This document shows, piece by piece, positions 51,487-61,844 of a stretch of DNA of 64,000 nt (its first letter is position 1; every line of letters begins with the position of its first letter). This DNA comes from CAZOEL01 sp964578835 (GTDB lineage Bacteria > Desulfobacterota > Syntrophobacteria > Syntrophobacterales > Syntrophobacteraceae), in NCBI GenBank assembly GCA_964578835.1, contig CAZOEL010000028.1, positions 1 through 64,000 of the forward strand, in the 5' to 3' direction. The notes beneath the pieces are model-generated. The model worked only from the letters and a program-made list of their open reading frames with translations. It ran no database searches and had not been told where the DNA came from. A program made the position numbers and the translations under genes.

Positions 51487-52078
51487 AGTGTTAATCACAG
51501 GATCTTTGAGCCGGAATCCTTACGAAATCCATCAAACTCTGTGGTCGCTATTTTCTGAAGATCGCGAAGCGGAGCGCGATTTCCTTTTTCGAGTCGAGCA
51601 ATCGGACAGAAATCGGGCGGACATTTTGATGCAGTCTGTCCGAAAACCGGTAAGCACGCGCCGAGAGACTGTGGTGATTGCCAGTCGCTGCTATGATCTT
51701 CATTTAAATGCGGGACAGCTTTTGCGCTTTCTCCTGGTCGCAAATCCCATTAAGACGATCGAGGATGAAACAGGACGAAAGAATTCCAGGGGGGAAATAA
51801 AGAAATGCCGGGTGCCGCTCATCAAAGAAGATGAACAGAGGGCGTGGTTGCATCGCAAATTTGCTTCATGTGCTTCCATACAAGCTTTATCTATTGATCC
51901 AAAATTGCCTCTGTACTTCAGAAAAACCAGAGAAGACCGGGCGGGAAAAATCAAGCCGGTTGTATTTCAGGGGTTTCTTGCGGTTGAAATGCCGGAGGTT
52001 TTCCATGAGCTTATCCGCGCTGGCATCGGCCCGGCAAAGGCGTTCGGCTGTGGGCTTTTATCGGTAGCGAGAGGTTAA
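51473..52078 (+). CDS. cas6e: CRISPR RNA endonuclease Cas6e (Cse3/CasE)
   Basis: About 201 residues. It cuts the array transcript at the base of each repeat hairpin. Seen are MYLSKVLITGSLSRNPYEIH with the likely catalytic His20, FLFRVEQSDRNRADILMQS, LLRFLLVANPIK, FQGFLAVEMPEVF, and the C-terminal glycine-rich loop GIGPAKAFGCGLLSVAR. The ATG at 51473 is preferred, having aggaggcgg upstream and matching the family start; an upstream ATG inside cas5e is unlikely. Confidence 0.94.
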   Translation: MYLSKVLITGSLSRNPYEIHQTLWSLFSEDREAERDFLFRVEQSDRNRADILMQSVRKPVSTRRETVVIASRCYDLHLNAGQLLRFLLVANPIKTIEDETGRKNSRGEIKKCRVPLIKEDEQRAWLHRKFASCASIQALSIDPKLPLYFRKTREDRAGKIKPVVFQGFLAVEMPEVFHELIRAGIGPAKAFGCGLLSVARG

Positions 52079-52127
52079 GCTCTGGAAAAATCTTGGGATA
52101 TAACTGGTTGATCTTGGAGGATGTTTC

Positions 52128-53051
52128 ATGACCGAGCCAATTCTGCCGCCGCTAAAACCAATTCCGATGAAAGATCGCGTTTCTGTGTTGTTCGTTGAAT
52201 ATGGACAGCTCGATGTGCTCGATGGGGCCTTCGTGCTGATCGACAAGAATGGCGTCCGCACTCACATTCCCGTTGGGGGTGTGGCGTGTCTCATGCTGGA
52301 GCCTGGAACAAGAGTGTCGCATGCCGCCGTGACGTTGGCTTCGCGCGTAGGTTGCCTTCTTGTGTGGGTTGGAGAGGCGGGCGTAAGGCTCTACGCTTCC
52401 GGGCAGCCCGGTGGGGCTCGGGCGGACCGCCTCCTTTACCAGGCGAAGCTCGCTTTGGATGATTCGGCGAGACTCAAAGTCGTGAGGAAAATGTACTCGC
52501 TACGATTCAAGGAGAACCCGCCTGAACGGCGAAGCGTCGAGCAGCTTCGTGGAATCGAAGGAGTCCGAGTAAGAAAGATGTATGAGCTTCTGGCAAAGCA
52601 GTACGGAGTTATCTGGAACCACCGCAACTACGATCACACACAGTGGGGCAGCGGAGATCTTCCCAATCGCTGTCTTTCTTCCGCCACCGCGTGCCTTTAC
52701 GGCATCAGCGAAGCGGCCATTCTCGCAGCGGGATATGCCCCCGCCATCGGCTTTATTCACACTGGAAAGCCCCAATCCTTCGTCTACGACATAGCCGACA
52801 TATTCAAGTTTGAAACGGTAGTTCCGGTTGCTTTCCGTATTGCGGCAAAGAAGCCTCACAACCCCGAGCGTGAGGTGAGAATAGTTTGCCGAGACGCCTT
52901 TCGCCAATCCCGGCTTCTCGAGAAAATCATTCCGACCATAGAGGAGGTTCTTGCCGCCGGCGAGATTCAGAAGCCGGAGCCGCCACCGGAGGCAGTCGCT
53001 CCCGCCATTCCGAACAAGGAGGGTATAGGAGATGCTGGTCATCGTGGTTGA
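52128..53051 (+). CDS. cas1: CRISPR integrase Cas1 (type I-E)
   Basis: 307 residues. It integrates new spacers together with Cas2. The N-terminal beta domain has RVSVLFVEYGQLDVLDGAFV and IPVGGVACLMLEPGT. The catalytic helical domain has the metal ligands Glu144 (GIEGVRVRKMY), His211 (IGFIHTGKPQ) and Asp221/Asp224 (FVYDIADIFK). The C-terminal tail is Pro/Glu-rich. cas6e lies 49 bp upstream; cas2 overlaps the end by 20 bp. Confidence 0.96.
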   Translation: MTEPILPPLKPIPMKDRVSVLFVEYGQLDVLDGAFVLIDKNGVRTHIPVGGVACLMLEPGTRVSHAAVTLASRVGCLLVWVGEAGVRLYASGQPGGARADRLLYQAKLALDDSARLKVVRKMYSLRFKENPPERRSVEQLRGIEGVRVRKMYELLAKQYGVIWNHRNYDHTQWGSGDLPNRCLSSATACLYGISEAAILAAGYAPAIGFIHTGKPQSFVYDIADIFKFETVVPVAFRIAAKKPHNPEREVRIVCRDAFRQSRLLEKIIPTIEEVLAAGEIQKPEPPPEAVAPAIPNKEGIGDAGHRG

Positions 53052-53337
53052 AAGTGCGCCACCACGGCTGAGAGGCAGGCTGGCCGTCTGGATGCTGGAG
53101 GTGCGAGCAGGAGTATACGTGGGCGATTATTCACGTCGAGTGCGTGAAATGCTCTGGGACACAGTCGAAAAAGGAATCGAGCAAGGCAATGCCGTAATGG
53201 TATGGAGCACGAACACGGAGTCCGGATTCGACTTCATGACGACTGGCTCGAACCGTAGAATTCCACTCGAAATGGAGGGCATCAAGCTGGTAAGTTTCCT
53301 GCCCGAAGAAAAGGAAAAAGAAGGTTGCAAAACCTGA
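53032..53337 (+). CDS. cas2: CRISPR-associated Cas2 (type I-E, CasC-Cas2 form)
   Basis: 101 residues. It is the structural centre of the Cas1-Cas2 integration complex. Type I-E features are MLVIVVESAPPRLRGRLAVW, LEVRAGVYVGDYSRRVREML, NAVMVWSTNTESGFDFMTTG and the IPLEMEGIKLVSF strand. It starts inside cas1 and ends 73 bp before the first repeat. Confidence 0.95.
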   Translation: MLVIVVESAPPRLRGRLAVWMLEVRAGVYVGDYSRRVREMLWDTVEKGIEQGNAVMVWSTNTESGFDFMTTGSNRRIPLEMEGIKLVSFLPEEKEKEGCKT

Positions 53338-53410
53338 CTTTTGGGGTCATTATTTTGGTAGCTTTTTGACTGTTCTGATTTCCCTCTAATTTCAAAGCAA
53401 TAGAGGAAGT
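53338..53410 (+). promoter_or_regulatory. CRISPR leader
   Basis: A 73-bp A/T-rich segment between cas2 and the first repeat. A weak promoter-like pair is visible: TTGACT at 53366-53371 and TAATTT at 53387-53392, with short (15-bp) spacing. No clear IHF site was found. Leader at this side fits the intact first repeats here and the mutated repeats at the far end, and the type I-E orientation of the repeat. Confidence 0.65.
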
Positions 53411-56400
53411 GCGTTCCCCACAGGCGTGGGGATGAACCGGAACTTTACGCCGCTGGTTGGACTGAGAATGAGCGTTCCCCACAGGCGTGGGGATGAACCG
53501 TCCTTGGCCCGATATGCTCAATGATGCCTCCGGCGTTCCCCACAGGCGTGGGGATGAACCGTACCCGATGGGACGATCATCCCCGGAGGCTTCGCGTTCC
53601 CCACAGGCGTGGGGATGAACCGGGGGCATTCGCCAAGGCTCAAGACATGGGGATGCGTTCCCCACAGGCGTGGGGATGAACCGGGCATACCATACAAACT
53701 GGCTTGTACGGCTACGCGTTCCCCACAGGCGTGGGGATGAACCGTTTATCGAACGTAACGATACGATGCCACTCTGGCGTTCCCCACAGGCGTGGGGATG
53801 AACCGCACCGAAGCCTTCGTTCCCAACCAACGCCCACGCGTTCCCCACAGGCGTGGGGATGAACCGATCCTCCCGTGTACGTGTACACAGCCCAATCAGC
53901 GTTCCCCACAGGCGTGGGGATGAACCGAATCGTATCCAGAAGATGGCGCTTACAGACCCGCGTTCCCCACAGGCGTGGGGATGAACCGTTATCACCAAAC
54001 CCATAATTACCTGGATGCTTGCGTTCCCCACAGGCGTGGGGATGAACCGGCCGGGAGAGCGCCAACTCTCCCAGCCTTAGCGCGTTCCCCACAGGCGTGG
54101 GGATGAACCGTGGCAACCGGAGGACCGTGGATTCTGGCAGGGGCGTTCCCCACAGGCGTGGGGATGAACCGGAGAAACCCATCTTTAGTGTGAGTGTGCA
54201 ACGGCGTTCCCCACAGGCGTGGGGATGAACCGACCGATACCAATGGCCGTCACATATTCGGGAGGCGTTCCCCACAGGCGTGGGGATGAACCGGTGTGCT
54301 CGATGATGCTATCCCTCAGAGTGTGGCGTTCCCCACAGGCGTGGGGATGAACCGATAAATGGCTGCGAATTCTTTAGATGAAGGGAGCGTTCCCCACAGG
54401 CGTGGGGATGAACCGCCTTTTCAAGAAAGGCGGATTGCCGCTCGACTGCGTTCCCCACAGGCGTGGGGATGAACCGGAGCTGCGGGGCAATGAGGCGGGG
54501 GGCGAAAGGCGTTCCCCACAGGCGTGGGGATGAACCGCAACAACGTTGAGACCAGTTTCTTTCACAATTGCGTTCCCCACAGGCGTGGGGATGAACCGGG
54601 AAAAATGCATGGAGGAGAAAAAAAAATGCAGCGTTCCCCACAGGCGTGGGGATGAACCGTCGTTCGAGCGCACCACCGGGAAACAGGAAAAGCGTTCCCC
54701 ACAGGCGTGGGGATGAACCGGCCAGTTGCCTGGTTTCCAGTAAACAGGACTAGCGTTCCCCACAGGCGTGGGGATGAACCGAAATCGAACCCCCAGCGTC
54801 GCCGGAAATCGATGCGTTCCCCACAGGCGTGGGGATGAACCGGGCTCACTCGACGGTCGGCCAACCCGAGAGCGGCGTTCCCCACAGGCGTGGGGATGAA
54901 CCGGCATCCGTCAACACTCTATACGCCAAAACCTGGCGTTCCCCACAGGCGTGGGGATGAACCGGGAAACCCGCTGCGATGCAATCCACTCGGTCGGCGT
55001 TCCCCACAGGCGTGGGGATGAACCGAACAGTGTTTCAGGCATCAGGTCATACTGCTTGCGTTCCCCACAGGCGTGGGGATGAACCGTCAACGCCCCTTGG
55101 CCGTACGGTCATGGGGTTGCGTTCCCCACAGGCGTGGGGATGAACCGTTTCGTTCGCGCGGTGCCGTCATGAATATGAGGCGTTCCCCACAGGCGTGGGG
55201 ATGAACCGCACACGATTAAAACCCGCCGTTTACCCCTACCGCGTTCCCCACAGGCGTGGGGATGAACCGGCGGCCTCATCGACAATGAGCCTGCCCTGCT
55301 TGCGTTCCCCACAGGCGTGGGGATGAACCGCGCGATCTCGGGATCAGGCATTACGTCCGTTAGCGTTCCCCACAGGCGTGGGGATGAACCGACATCGCCA
55401 TGGAACTCGCATAGCTCCTCTCGGCGTTCCCCACAGGCGTGGGGATGAACCGCCCAGTTATAGTATATGGTCGAGGATCAGGGAGCGTTCCCCACAGGCG
55501 TGGGGATGAACCGTTAGCCCTTTAATGAGTTCTCACTTCCCGGCCGCGTTCCCCACAGGCGTGGGGATGAACCGGTCTTAACACGTGCACCCCTGCCTCT
55601 GGAGACGCGTTCCCCACAGGCGTGGGGATGAACCGGGCTAACTTCCATTGGATTGGACGGCGGACCAGCGTTCCCCACAGGCGTGGGGATGAACCGTACG
55701 GACGCTCTCGAGCATCTTGCCAATGAGAGCGTTCCCCACAGGCGTGGGGATGAACCGAAGGCCTCCCCCAGCGCCGGCGAATAAATGCGGCGTTCCCCAC
55801 AGGCGTGGGGATGAACCGTCGATTGCCTTTTTCTCCCTATTGAGAATTTGGCGTTCCCCACAGGCGTGGGGATGAACCGAATCCGACCCATCGACCCACC
55901 AGCTATAGCCGGCGTTCCCCACAGGCGTGGGGATGAACCGCTCGGGCTTGCTTCTGGCTACAGCCAAGAGAGGCGTTCCCCACAGGCGTGGGGATGAACC
56001 GTCTGCTGGTGGGTGGTGTACCGCCTGTAAAAAGCGTTCCCCACAGGCGTGGGGATGAACCGGCGATCCAGTTTACGCATCAGACCAAGCATTCGCGTTC
56101 CCCACAGGCGTGGGGATGAACCGCCCACGGCCATCAGTCCGCCCAGCCTCTTTCCGCGTTCCCCACAGGCGTGGGGATGAACCGCCATGCCTCCCGCTTC
56201 GCTTTATCCTCAGCTTGCGTTCCCCACAGGCGTGGGGATGAACCGGAATTCCAGCAAACCATCAATCAGTCCGGTTTGCGTTCCCCACAGGCGTGGGGAT
56301 GAACCGCGGAATGTCATCCTATGGGCTCGAAAGTTGATGCGTTCCCCACAGGCGTGGGGATGAACCGAACACCACTGGGACTGGTTGTATAGTCCTGAAG

Positions 56401-59295
56401 CGTTCCCCACAGGCGTGGGGATGAACCGGCGCTGACAAAAGAGACAAATTGGCAGGCGCTGCGTTCCCCACAGGCGTGGGGATGAACCGGAACAATGGCG
56501 GAATCCTCGTTACTAGCGACGGCGTTCCCCACAGGCGTGGGGATGAACCGATGGGTTAATGTAGGGTTTTTAATGGGTTAGTGCGTTCCCCACAGGCGTG
56601 GGGATGAACCGTGATCCCGAATACGACAACGCAGAATCCCTCAGCGTTCCCCACAGGCGTGGGGATGAACCGGGTCAGGCATAGTCGCAGCCGACACATC
56701 GGCAGCGTTCCCCACAGGCGTGGGGATGAACCGGGATTTTATACGGGAGACGTTCCCAGAGCGATGTGTTCCCCACAGGCGTGGGGATGAACCGTCCTCA
56801 TCGTAGGATTCCACAAGCTCGGCGTCGCGTTCCCCACAGGCGTGGGGATGAACCGAGCGCCATAGGCCTTGGCGAGGGCAAGGGGGTGCGTTCCCCACAG
56901 GCGTGGGGATGAACCGCAGACAGCCATCAAATCATAAATTCTTGAATCGCGTTCCCCACAGGCGTGGGGATGAACCGGACCTCGCTCATCTTTGCGGAGA
57001 GGGCCTGCGGCGTTCCCCACAGGCGTGGGGATGAACCGATGTCGAAATCACCCAGTGGGGCGGCTCGGTTGCGTTCCCCACAGGCGTGGGGATGAACCGC
57101 GCAGAAATTGATGAAGGGACGGCTTACACAGGCGTTCCCCACAGGCGTGGGGATGAACCGCACCGGAACGGTAATTCAGCACCCGCTTGTCGGCGTTCCC
57201 CACAGGCGTGGGGATGAACCGTCTTAAGAGCGATACCACGAACAAGTTCTATCGCGTTCCCCACAGGCGTGGGGATGAACCGAGAATGTTCCAGGGAGAG
57301 TCAGATACGGAGAAGCGTTCCCCACAGGCGTGGGGATGAACCGCCATTCGAGAGTGCCCGCACATATCTGAAATCGCGTTCCCCACAGGCGTGGGGATGA
57401 ACCGTTGACGGCGGTTGTCTTGGCGCCTTCGGTCGCGCGTTCCCCACAGGCGTGGGGATGAACCGTCGTTCCCCTGCTCACGAGTGCCAACATCGGTGCG
57501 TTCCCCACAGGCGTGGGGATGAACCGGCCGCGATAATCCTGCTTGTAGATCATCTTTAGCGTTCCCCACAGGCGTGGGGATGAACCGGAGACGTAGATGA
57601 GAGCACAGACCGCAATGAGGCGTTCCCCACAGGCGTGGGGATGAACCGTGTGCCGTAGCATGAGATTGTACCCAGGTAGAGCGTTCCCCACAGGCGTGGG
57701 GATGAACCGGAACTGGGTGATGAAGAATCCGCTATTCTACTGCGTTCCCCACAGGCGTGGGGATGAACCGGTCTTGGTGGATCGATAATTCATCGCCTGG
57801 GCGCGTTCCCCACAGGCGTGGGGATGAACCGCAACATCGAGCAGTAGGTGTGCCTGAAACAGTGCGTTCCCCACAGGCGTGGGGATGAACCGATGGATGC
57901 CGCAGTGCTTTCTGCCTCTGAAGCGCGTTCCCCACAGGCGTGGGGATGAACCGAGCTGGGCCGAGGGGGAAGGAGGGAAGGAGGAGCGTTCCCCACAGGC
58001 GTGGGGATGAACCGTGGTTGGCTCCAAGGGTAGCTGCCATACGGGAGCGTTCCCCACAGGCGTGGGGATGAACCGGCGCTCTACGGCTCCCGTTTTTGGG
58101 AGGTCGGGCGTTCCCCACAGGCGTGGGGATGAACCGGAGAGGAGTTTAGGGTGACCGCTATTAGCCATGCGTTCCCCACAGGCGTGGGGATGAACCGGCT
58201 GTGCTGATTGATCAATGCGGCCTCTATTAGCGTTCCCCACAGGCGTGGGGATGAACCGGTATCACGGTTTCAGGCATGGATAGCGCGGCGGCGTTCCCCA
58301 CAGGCGTGGGGATGAACCGGGGAGTTCATTCAAAGAACTGGGGGCCTCTGGGCGTTCCCCACAGGCGTGGGGATGAACCGTAGGGGAGGCAGAGCCAGGA
58401 GGAGGAACGGAGGCGTTCCCCACAGGCGTGGGGATGAACCGCCTAGAGGAAATGAGGGAGTTCGCTGAGAAGGGCGTTCCCCACAGGCGTGGGGATGAAC
58501 CGTAACCAGGCTCGAAGCCGCGGAATGCCGGAAAGCGTTCCCCACAGGCGTGGGGATGAACCGGTTCTCATCATCAATCCAGAGGCTCCACATGCGCGTT
58601 CCCCACAGGCGTGGGGATGAACCGCTCGTATTCGACACCCTCGCGGTCCCAACGGGGCGTTCCCCACAGGCGTGGGGATGAACCGTAAACCGAATGCTCC
58701 GGGATAGCCGCAAGCCAGCGTTCCCCACAGGCGTGGGGATGAACCGGAGGCCGCCTGGGTGCGCGTCGAAGAATCCTAGCGTTCCCCACAGGCGTGGGGA
58801 TGAACCGCCCGTGCGCCTACAGCACTCCTGAACGAGCGCGCGTTCCCCACAGGCGTGGGGATGAACCGGCCCATCATATGGTTGCATAGAGTTAGGTTCG
58901 GCGTTCCCCACAGGCGTGGGGATGAACCGCCTCCGGCTCTGCCACTCACGAAAGAGGCTGTGCGTTCCCCACAGGCGTGGGGATGAACCGTTTCTGACCC
59001 GAAAGTTTTTGAGAGCTGGAAAGCGTTCCCCACAGGCGTGGGGATGAACCGCATGGGTTCGCGACCATCGACGGCATGGTGGCGCGTTCCCCACAGGCGT
59101 GGGGATGAACCGGCGGGCCATGCGAACGGCATGAATCAGGTGCAGCGTTCCCCACAGGCGTGGGGATGAACCGCGAAACCGCCGAACCGAGTAGCGGATT
59201 TCAGAGCGTTCCCCACAGGCGTGGGGACGAACCGGATCTTTCTATCTTGCAGATTGTTTGCAGGGCGCGTTCCCCACAGGCGTGTGGATGAACGG
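53411..59295 (+). CRISPR. Type I-E CRISPR array: 97 repeats of 29 bp, 96 spacers of 32 bp
   Basis: The repeat starts gcgttccccacaggcgtg and ends gggatgaaccg, with a hairpin ccccac/gtgggg that Cas6e would cut. It begins every 61 bp: first at 53411, 95th at 59145 (94 x 61), so spacer length is constant at 32 bp. Most copies are identical. Exceptions are one at 56766 (gtgttcccc), one at 59206 (ggggacgaaccg) and the last at 59267 (several changes). The count comes from this arithmetic and from reading across the array. Transcription is expected left to right from the leader. Spacer origins cannot be stated without a search. Confidence 0.98.
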
Positions 59296-59602
59296 CGCAT
59301 CTACGCCGAACCGCATGAACATGGCGAGAAGGTGATATATGCGATATCGCGGTTCGATGCAATGGGCGGAAAAAAACCGTCTCGTAATTGTCTATGCGGA
59401 AGCCCTCCGACCTTGCCGGTAAAAGAGCCCACATCAAAAAAAGAATAGCCGCGCAGCCGAATCCTCAACCGGAAGATTATCACCCTCCCGAAAGGGTACG
59501 CCCGAGAAGACTTCCGATCGTCTGCCTCGGGGTCGGGGCGCGGCCGATCAAAATATATTCACTCGGGAAGATTCAGGCAAATGGAAAACTGAGCCAAAAA
59601 AA

Positions 59603-59631
59603 GCGTCCCCCACACGTATGGGGACAAACGG
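59603..59631 (+). repeat. Degenerate CRISPR repeat beyond the array end
   Basis: gcgtcccccacacgtatggg followed by gacaaacgg matches the array repeat at 22 of 29 positions by hand alignment and keeps the hairpin core less well. It is 336 bp from the last array repeat, not a multiple of 61. The DNA between (59296-59602) shows no other clear repeat and no recognisable gene; 59632-59732 also shows nothing. Confidence 0.55.
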
Positions 59632-59732
59632 CCTGGCAGGCCTGACATGACGTTGGGCGCTCAAGCTATTGGTTCTTCGGAAAGGAAGCTCCATGTTGCT
59701 GATAAGTGGCGCGGTTTTTTGCGTCTGCTGAA

Positions 59733-60284
59733 TTAGCCTTGATGGGGTATTTTCCTTATCCGTGCAGGCATTGAACGGCGACAGTCTTCGCAAACGGAGT
59801 ACGCAACAATAATTTCCCGGGACGGACCGGCATGCTCTGCGCGAGGTTCTTCCCATGCTTCTCCATGTTTCATATGGCCGCAGAAACTACATCTTATCCT
59901 GATATTTTCCATATCCTTGCTCGGCCCATAGCGGATATACACCGGAATGGAGCGTTCCTCCATTCCCAACACCTCGTGTTCGATGCGGAGAGCGCCACCC
60001 TCGCATGGAACGATACGCATTCGCATAAACCTCTTCACCTCTGGCGAATCACATCTGTATGGCCTTTCGACGTTTGCGTTTCGAACCCTCGCTATCTGGA
60101 AAATCGCGTTCAGCCACATGCGTGCTTCGTCGCCAACGATAAAATCCCAGATTGAACGACCGCAAACATCGCTAGCGCGAGCATTCACGCCATCGTTTTG
60201 ATAAGCGAACTGATCCCAGGGTCCGCTGACCGATAGAATGCGGTCTTCTTTATCGAGTATGTATGCAGTGGTCGAATTTTCCAT
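59733..60284 (-). CDS. PAS domain protein with C-terminal zinc-ribbon-like motif
   Basis: About 183 residues. Residues about 5-110 form a PAS domain (TTAYILDKEDRILSVSG, VCGRSIWDFIVGDEAR, MRMRIVPCEGGALRIEHEVL). The end has CSFCGHMKHGEAW and, about 25 residues later, VCEDCR, a four-Cys arrangement that often follows PAS domains in deltaproteobacterial regulators. No enzymatic or DNA-binding domain is present, so it may be a small redox- or ligand-sensing partner of another protein. The ATG at 60284 is preferred over an upstream ATG that would add MGFGIGNLI. It converges on the distal end of the CRISPR array. Confidence 0.75.
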   Translation of the reverse strand: MENSTTAYILDKEDRILSVSGPWDQFAYQNDGVNARASDVCGRSIWDFIVGDEARMWLNAIFQIARVRNANVERPYRCDSPEVKRFMRMRIVPCEGGALRIEHEVLGMEERSIPVYIRYGPSKDMENIRIRCSFCGHMKHGEAWEEPRAEHAGPSREIIVAYSVCEDCRRSMPARIRKIPHQG

Positions 60285-60321
60285 AATCAAGTTTCCAATC
60301 CCAAAGCCCAACTACAGGCCT

Positions 60322-60750
60322 AAGGCAACTCACAACAAATAACATTCTAAAATTGTTACAGAAACACCCACAGTCATTCCGGCAGTCTTCAAGCCGGGGT
60401 CTAGCCTTTTCACGGGGCTGGATTCCGGCCAAAGCCATGCCGGAATGACAAAACTCCTCTTCCTGATACTCGATGTTCAAGTTTTTCTACCCTGAAGGGG
60501 TTCGATAAACCAGCCCGGGGCAATCACCCCGGATATGCGGCAAAAGAAGTAATCATTCCCTGAAAGGGATACATAAAGATCAGCTCGTCTTTATGTATCC
60601 CTTTCAGGGAATGGAACCTTACCTGACACTATTCCCGGGGTGGCGCTCACGCTTACCCCGGGCTGGTTTATCAAACCCCTTCGGGGTAGAAAAGCCTCAA
60701 ACCAAAAAACTTGAACATCGAGCGATAGGTTATTTGTTGTGAGTTGCCTT
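60322..60750. repeat. Repeat family A, copy interrupted by a B element
   Basis: Terminal inverted repeats aaggcaactcacaacaaata at the left and its complement at the right match the 168-bp element at 32007-32174. The interior (tcattccggcagtcttcaag ... atgccggaatgac) is also shared. At cctcttcctg, where the other copy passes straight to the right terminal repeat, about 254 bp of family B is inserted. The right end supplies the stop of the ParB-like gene; the left end lies just upstream of the PAS gene. Confidence 0.85.
60469..60722. repeat. Repeat family B, full copy nested in a family A element
   Basis: 254 bp with perfect 12-bp terminal inverted repeats (ctcgatgttcaa / ttgaacatcgag). It matches 1183-1434 over its whole length, including the central inverted pair around atccctttcaggga. 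The order of insertion is clear: this element entered an existing A element. Confidence 0.88.
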
Positions 60751-61197
60751 ACTGCTGGAACGCCCAATTGTGTTCCTTCTTTTCAGTTTGTCATTCCAAT
60801 ATTCCACGTATGCTGTATAGCTTTCTTCGCTGATCAAGAATCTAATGTGCTGGCGGACATGCAATTTGTACGCTCGAATGTTTGTAATTCCCATTCTACG
60901 CGCCTTTTCCATTCTGTGGTGGCCATCAATCAGGTTGTATTGTCCAGGGCGTATCTCTGCCAATATTACCGGTTTTGACACATCAACCGATTCCACATGA
61001 GATTCGTTGATGGATGAAAAAGCTCCAGGGAAATCGCTTACAGCTACTTCTTCAAGAGCGACGCTCTCAGGATTGCTCTGTATGTACTCGACTATCTTGG
61101 TGATATTAAATACGAATATTCCGTTTGGAAACAGCTCATCTCCGGCGTCGACAGGACACGGCGAAAAATCTCTACTTATTTTCAATGGCTTCTCCAA
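60730..61197 (-). CDS. ParB/sulfiredoxin-like nuclease-domain protein
   Basis: 155 residues. A single ParB N-terminal-like domain at about 25-115, with the family motif YNLIDGHHRMEKARRMGITN. Proteins with only this domain, and no partner HTH, are common in accessory DNA and may be nucleotide-binding or nuclease-like; function here is not known. The last residues (KATHNK) and the TAA lie inside the terminal repeat of the family A element, so the original C-terminus may have been replaced. No parA is nearby. Confidence 0.7.
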   Translation of the reverse strand: MEKPLKISRDFSPCPVDAGDELFPNGIFVFNITKIVEYIQSNPESVALEEVAVSDFPGAFSSINESHVESVDVSKPVILAEIRPGQYNLIDGHHRMEKARRMGITNIRAYKLHVRQHIRFLISEESYTAYVEYWNDKLKRRNTIGRSSSKATHNK

Positions 61198-61277
61198 AGC
61201 GTTCGCCTCTGCCTATTTTTCACCGCCGAAGATCCTCCAGTCGCTCTGCTCATTGTTATTTAACATTTTCCTCCGGT

Positions 61278-61505
61278 CTAAGGTAAGAAATTTCCCAGCC
61301 GCACATTGCTGAGGCTCCCCGGAACCTCGCTGTGCTGCGACATATCGCTTTGAATATACTGCGTATAGAAAAGAGAGTCAAAAGCGGCGTCAAGAACAAA
61401 CGCCTTAGAGCCGGATGGGATAGTGACTACCTTCCAAGGGTCATCTCTGCATAACTTAAGATGCGTTTGCCCTGTGGATAAAACGTTTGATCTTTGAATA
61501 GATTT
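61278..61505 (-). pseudogene. Open fragment upstream of the ParB-like gene
   Basis: A minus-strand frame without a start codon reads SNVLSTGQTHLKLCRDDPWK, VVTIPSGSKAFVLDAAFDSL and FYTQYIQSDMSQHSEVPG, ending in LSNVRLGNFLP at a stop near 61278. The composition looks protein-coding, but the 5' end is missing and no family is recognised. The remaining 61506-61700 shows nothing. Confidence 0.3.
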
Positions 61506-61700
61506 AGCTTAGGGTACGTTCAATAGATCAATTCCTTACAGCGAAAAGTGGACTTTGCGATCATAGCAGGAAGCCAAGAAGAGCGCGTTGCGGTCTCAAT
61601 GGCTTTATTCGTTGAGGGCGTCGCCTTTAGCGCATGAGTGAGGATTGATCTCCGGACTTCGGCATTAACTGTTGGGGCGCAGGTCGAAATCTAAAGTATT

Positions 61701-61826
61701 TGTTGGCGCGCATAAGGGTTGGGATACGCCACCCGATCGTGCTGAGGTATCGAAGCATGATCGGGGCTGTTCGCCCTTCGTTACCTCGGGGCGAACGGGA
61801 CACCCCGACCCTTATGCGCGCCAACA
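61701..61826. repeat. Repeat family C, compact copy
   Basis: 126 bp with roughly 22-bp terminal inverted repeats (tgttggcgcgcataagggtt at the left). The core holds a second inverted pair around gaggtatcgaagca / cgttacctcggg. It lies 19 bp before the LptC-like gene start. Confidence 0.8.
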
Positions 61827-61844
61827 AGTATTTTCCATGAAGGA

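Noticed and set aside
53282..59155. Many minus-strand frames with repeating FIPTPVGNA, VHPHACGER and GSSPRLWGT
   Set aside because: These are translations of the 29-bp CRISPR repeat in three frames, not proteins.
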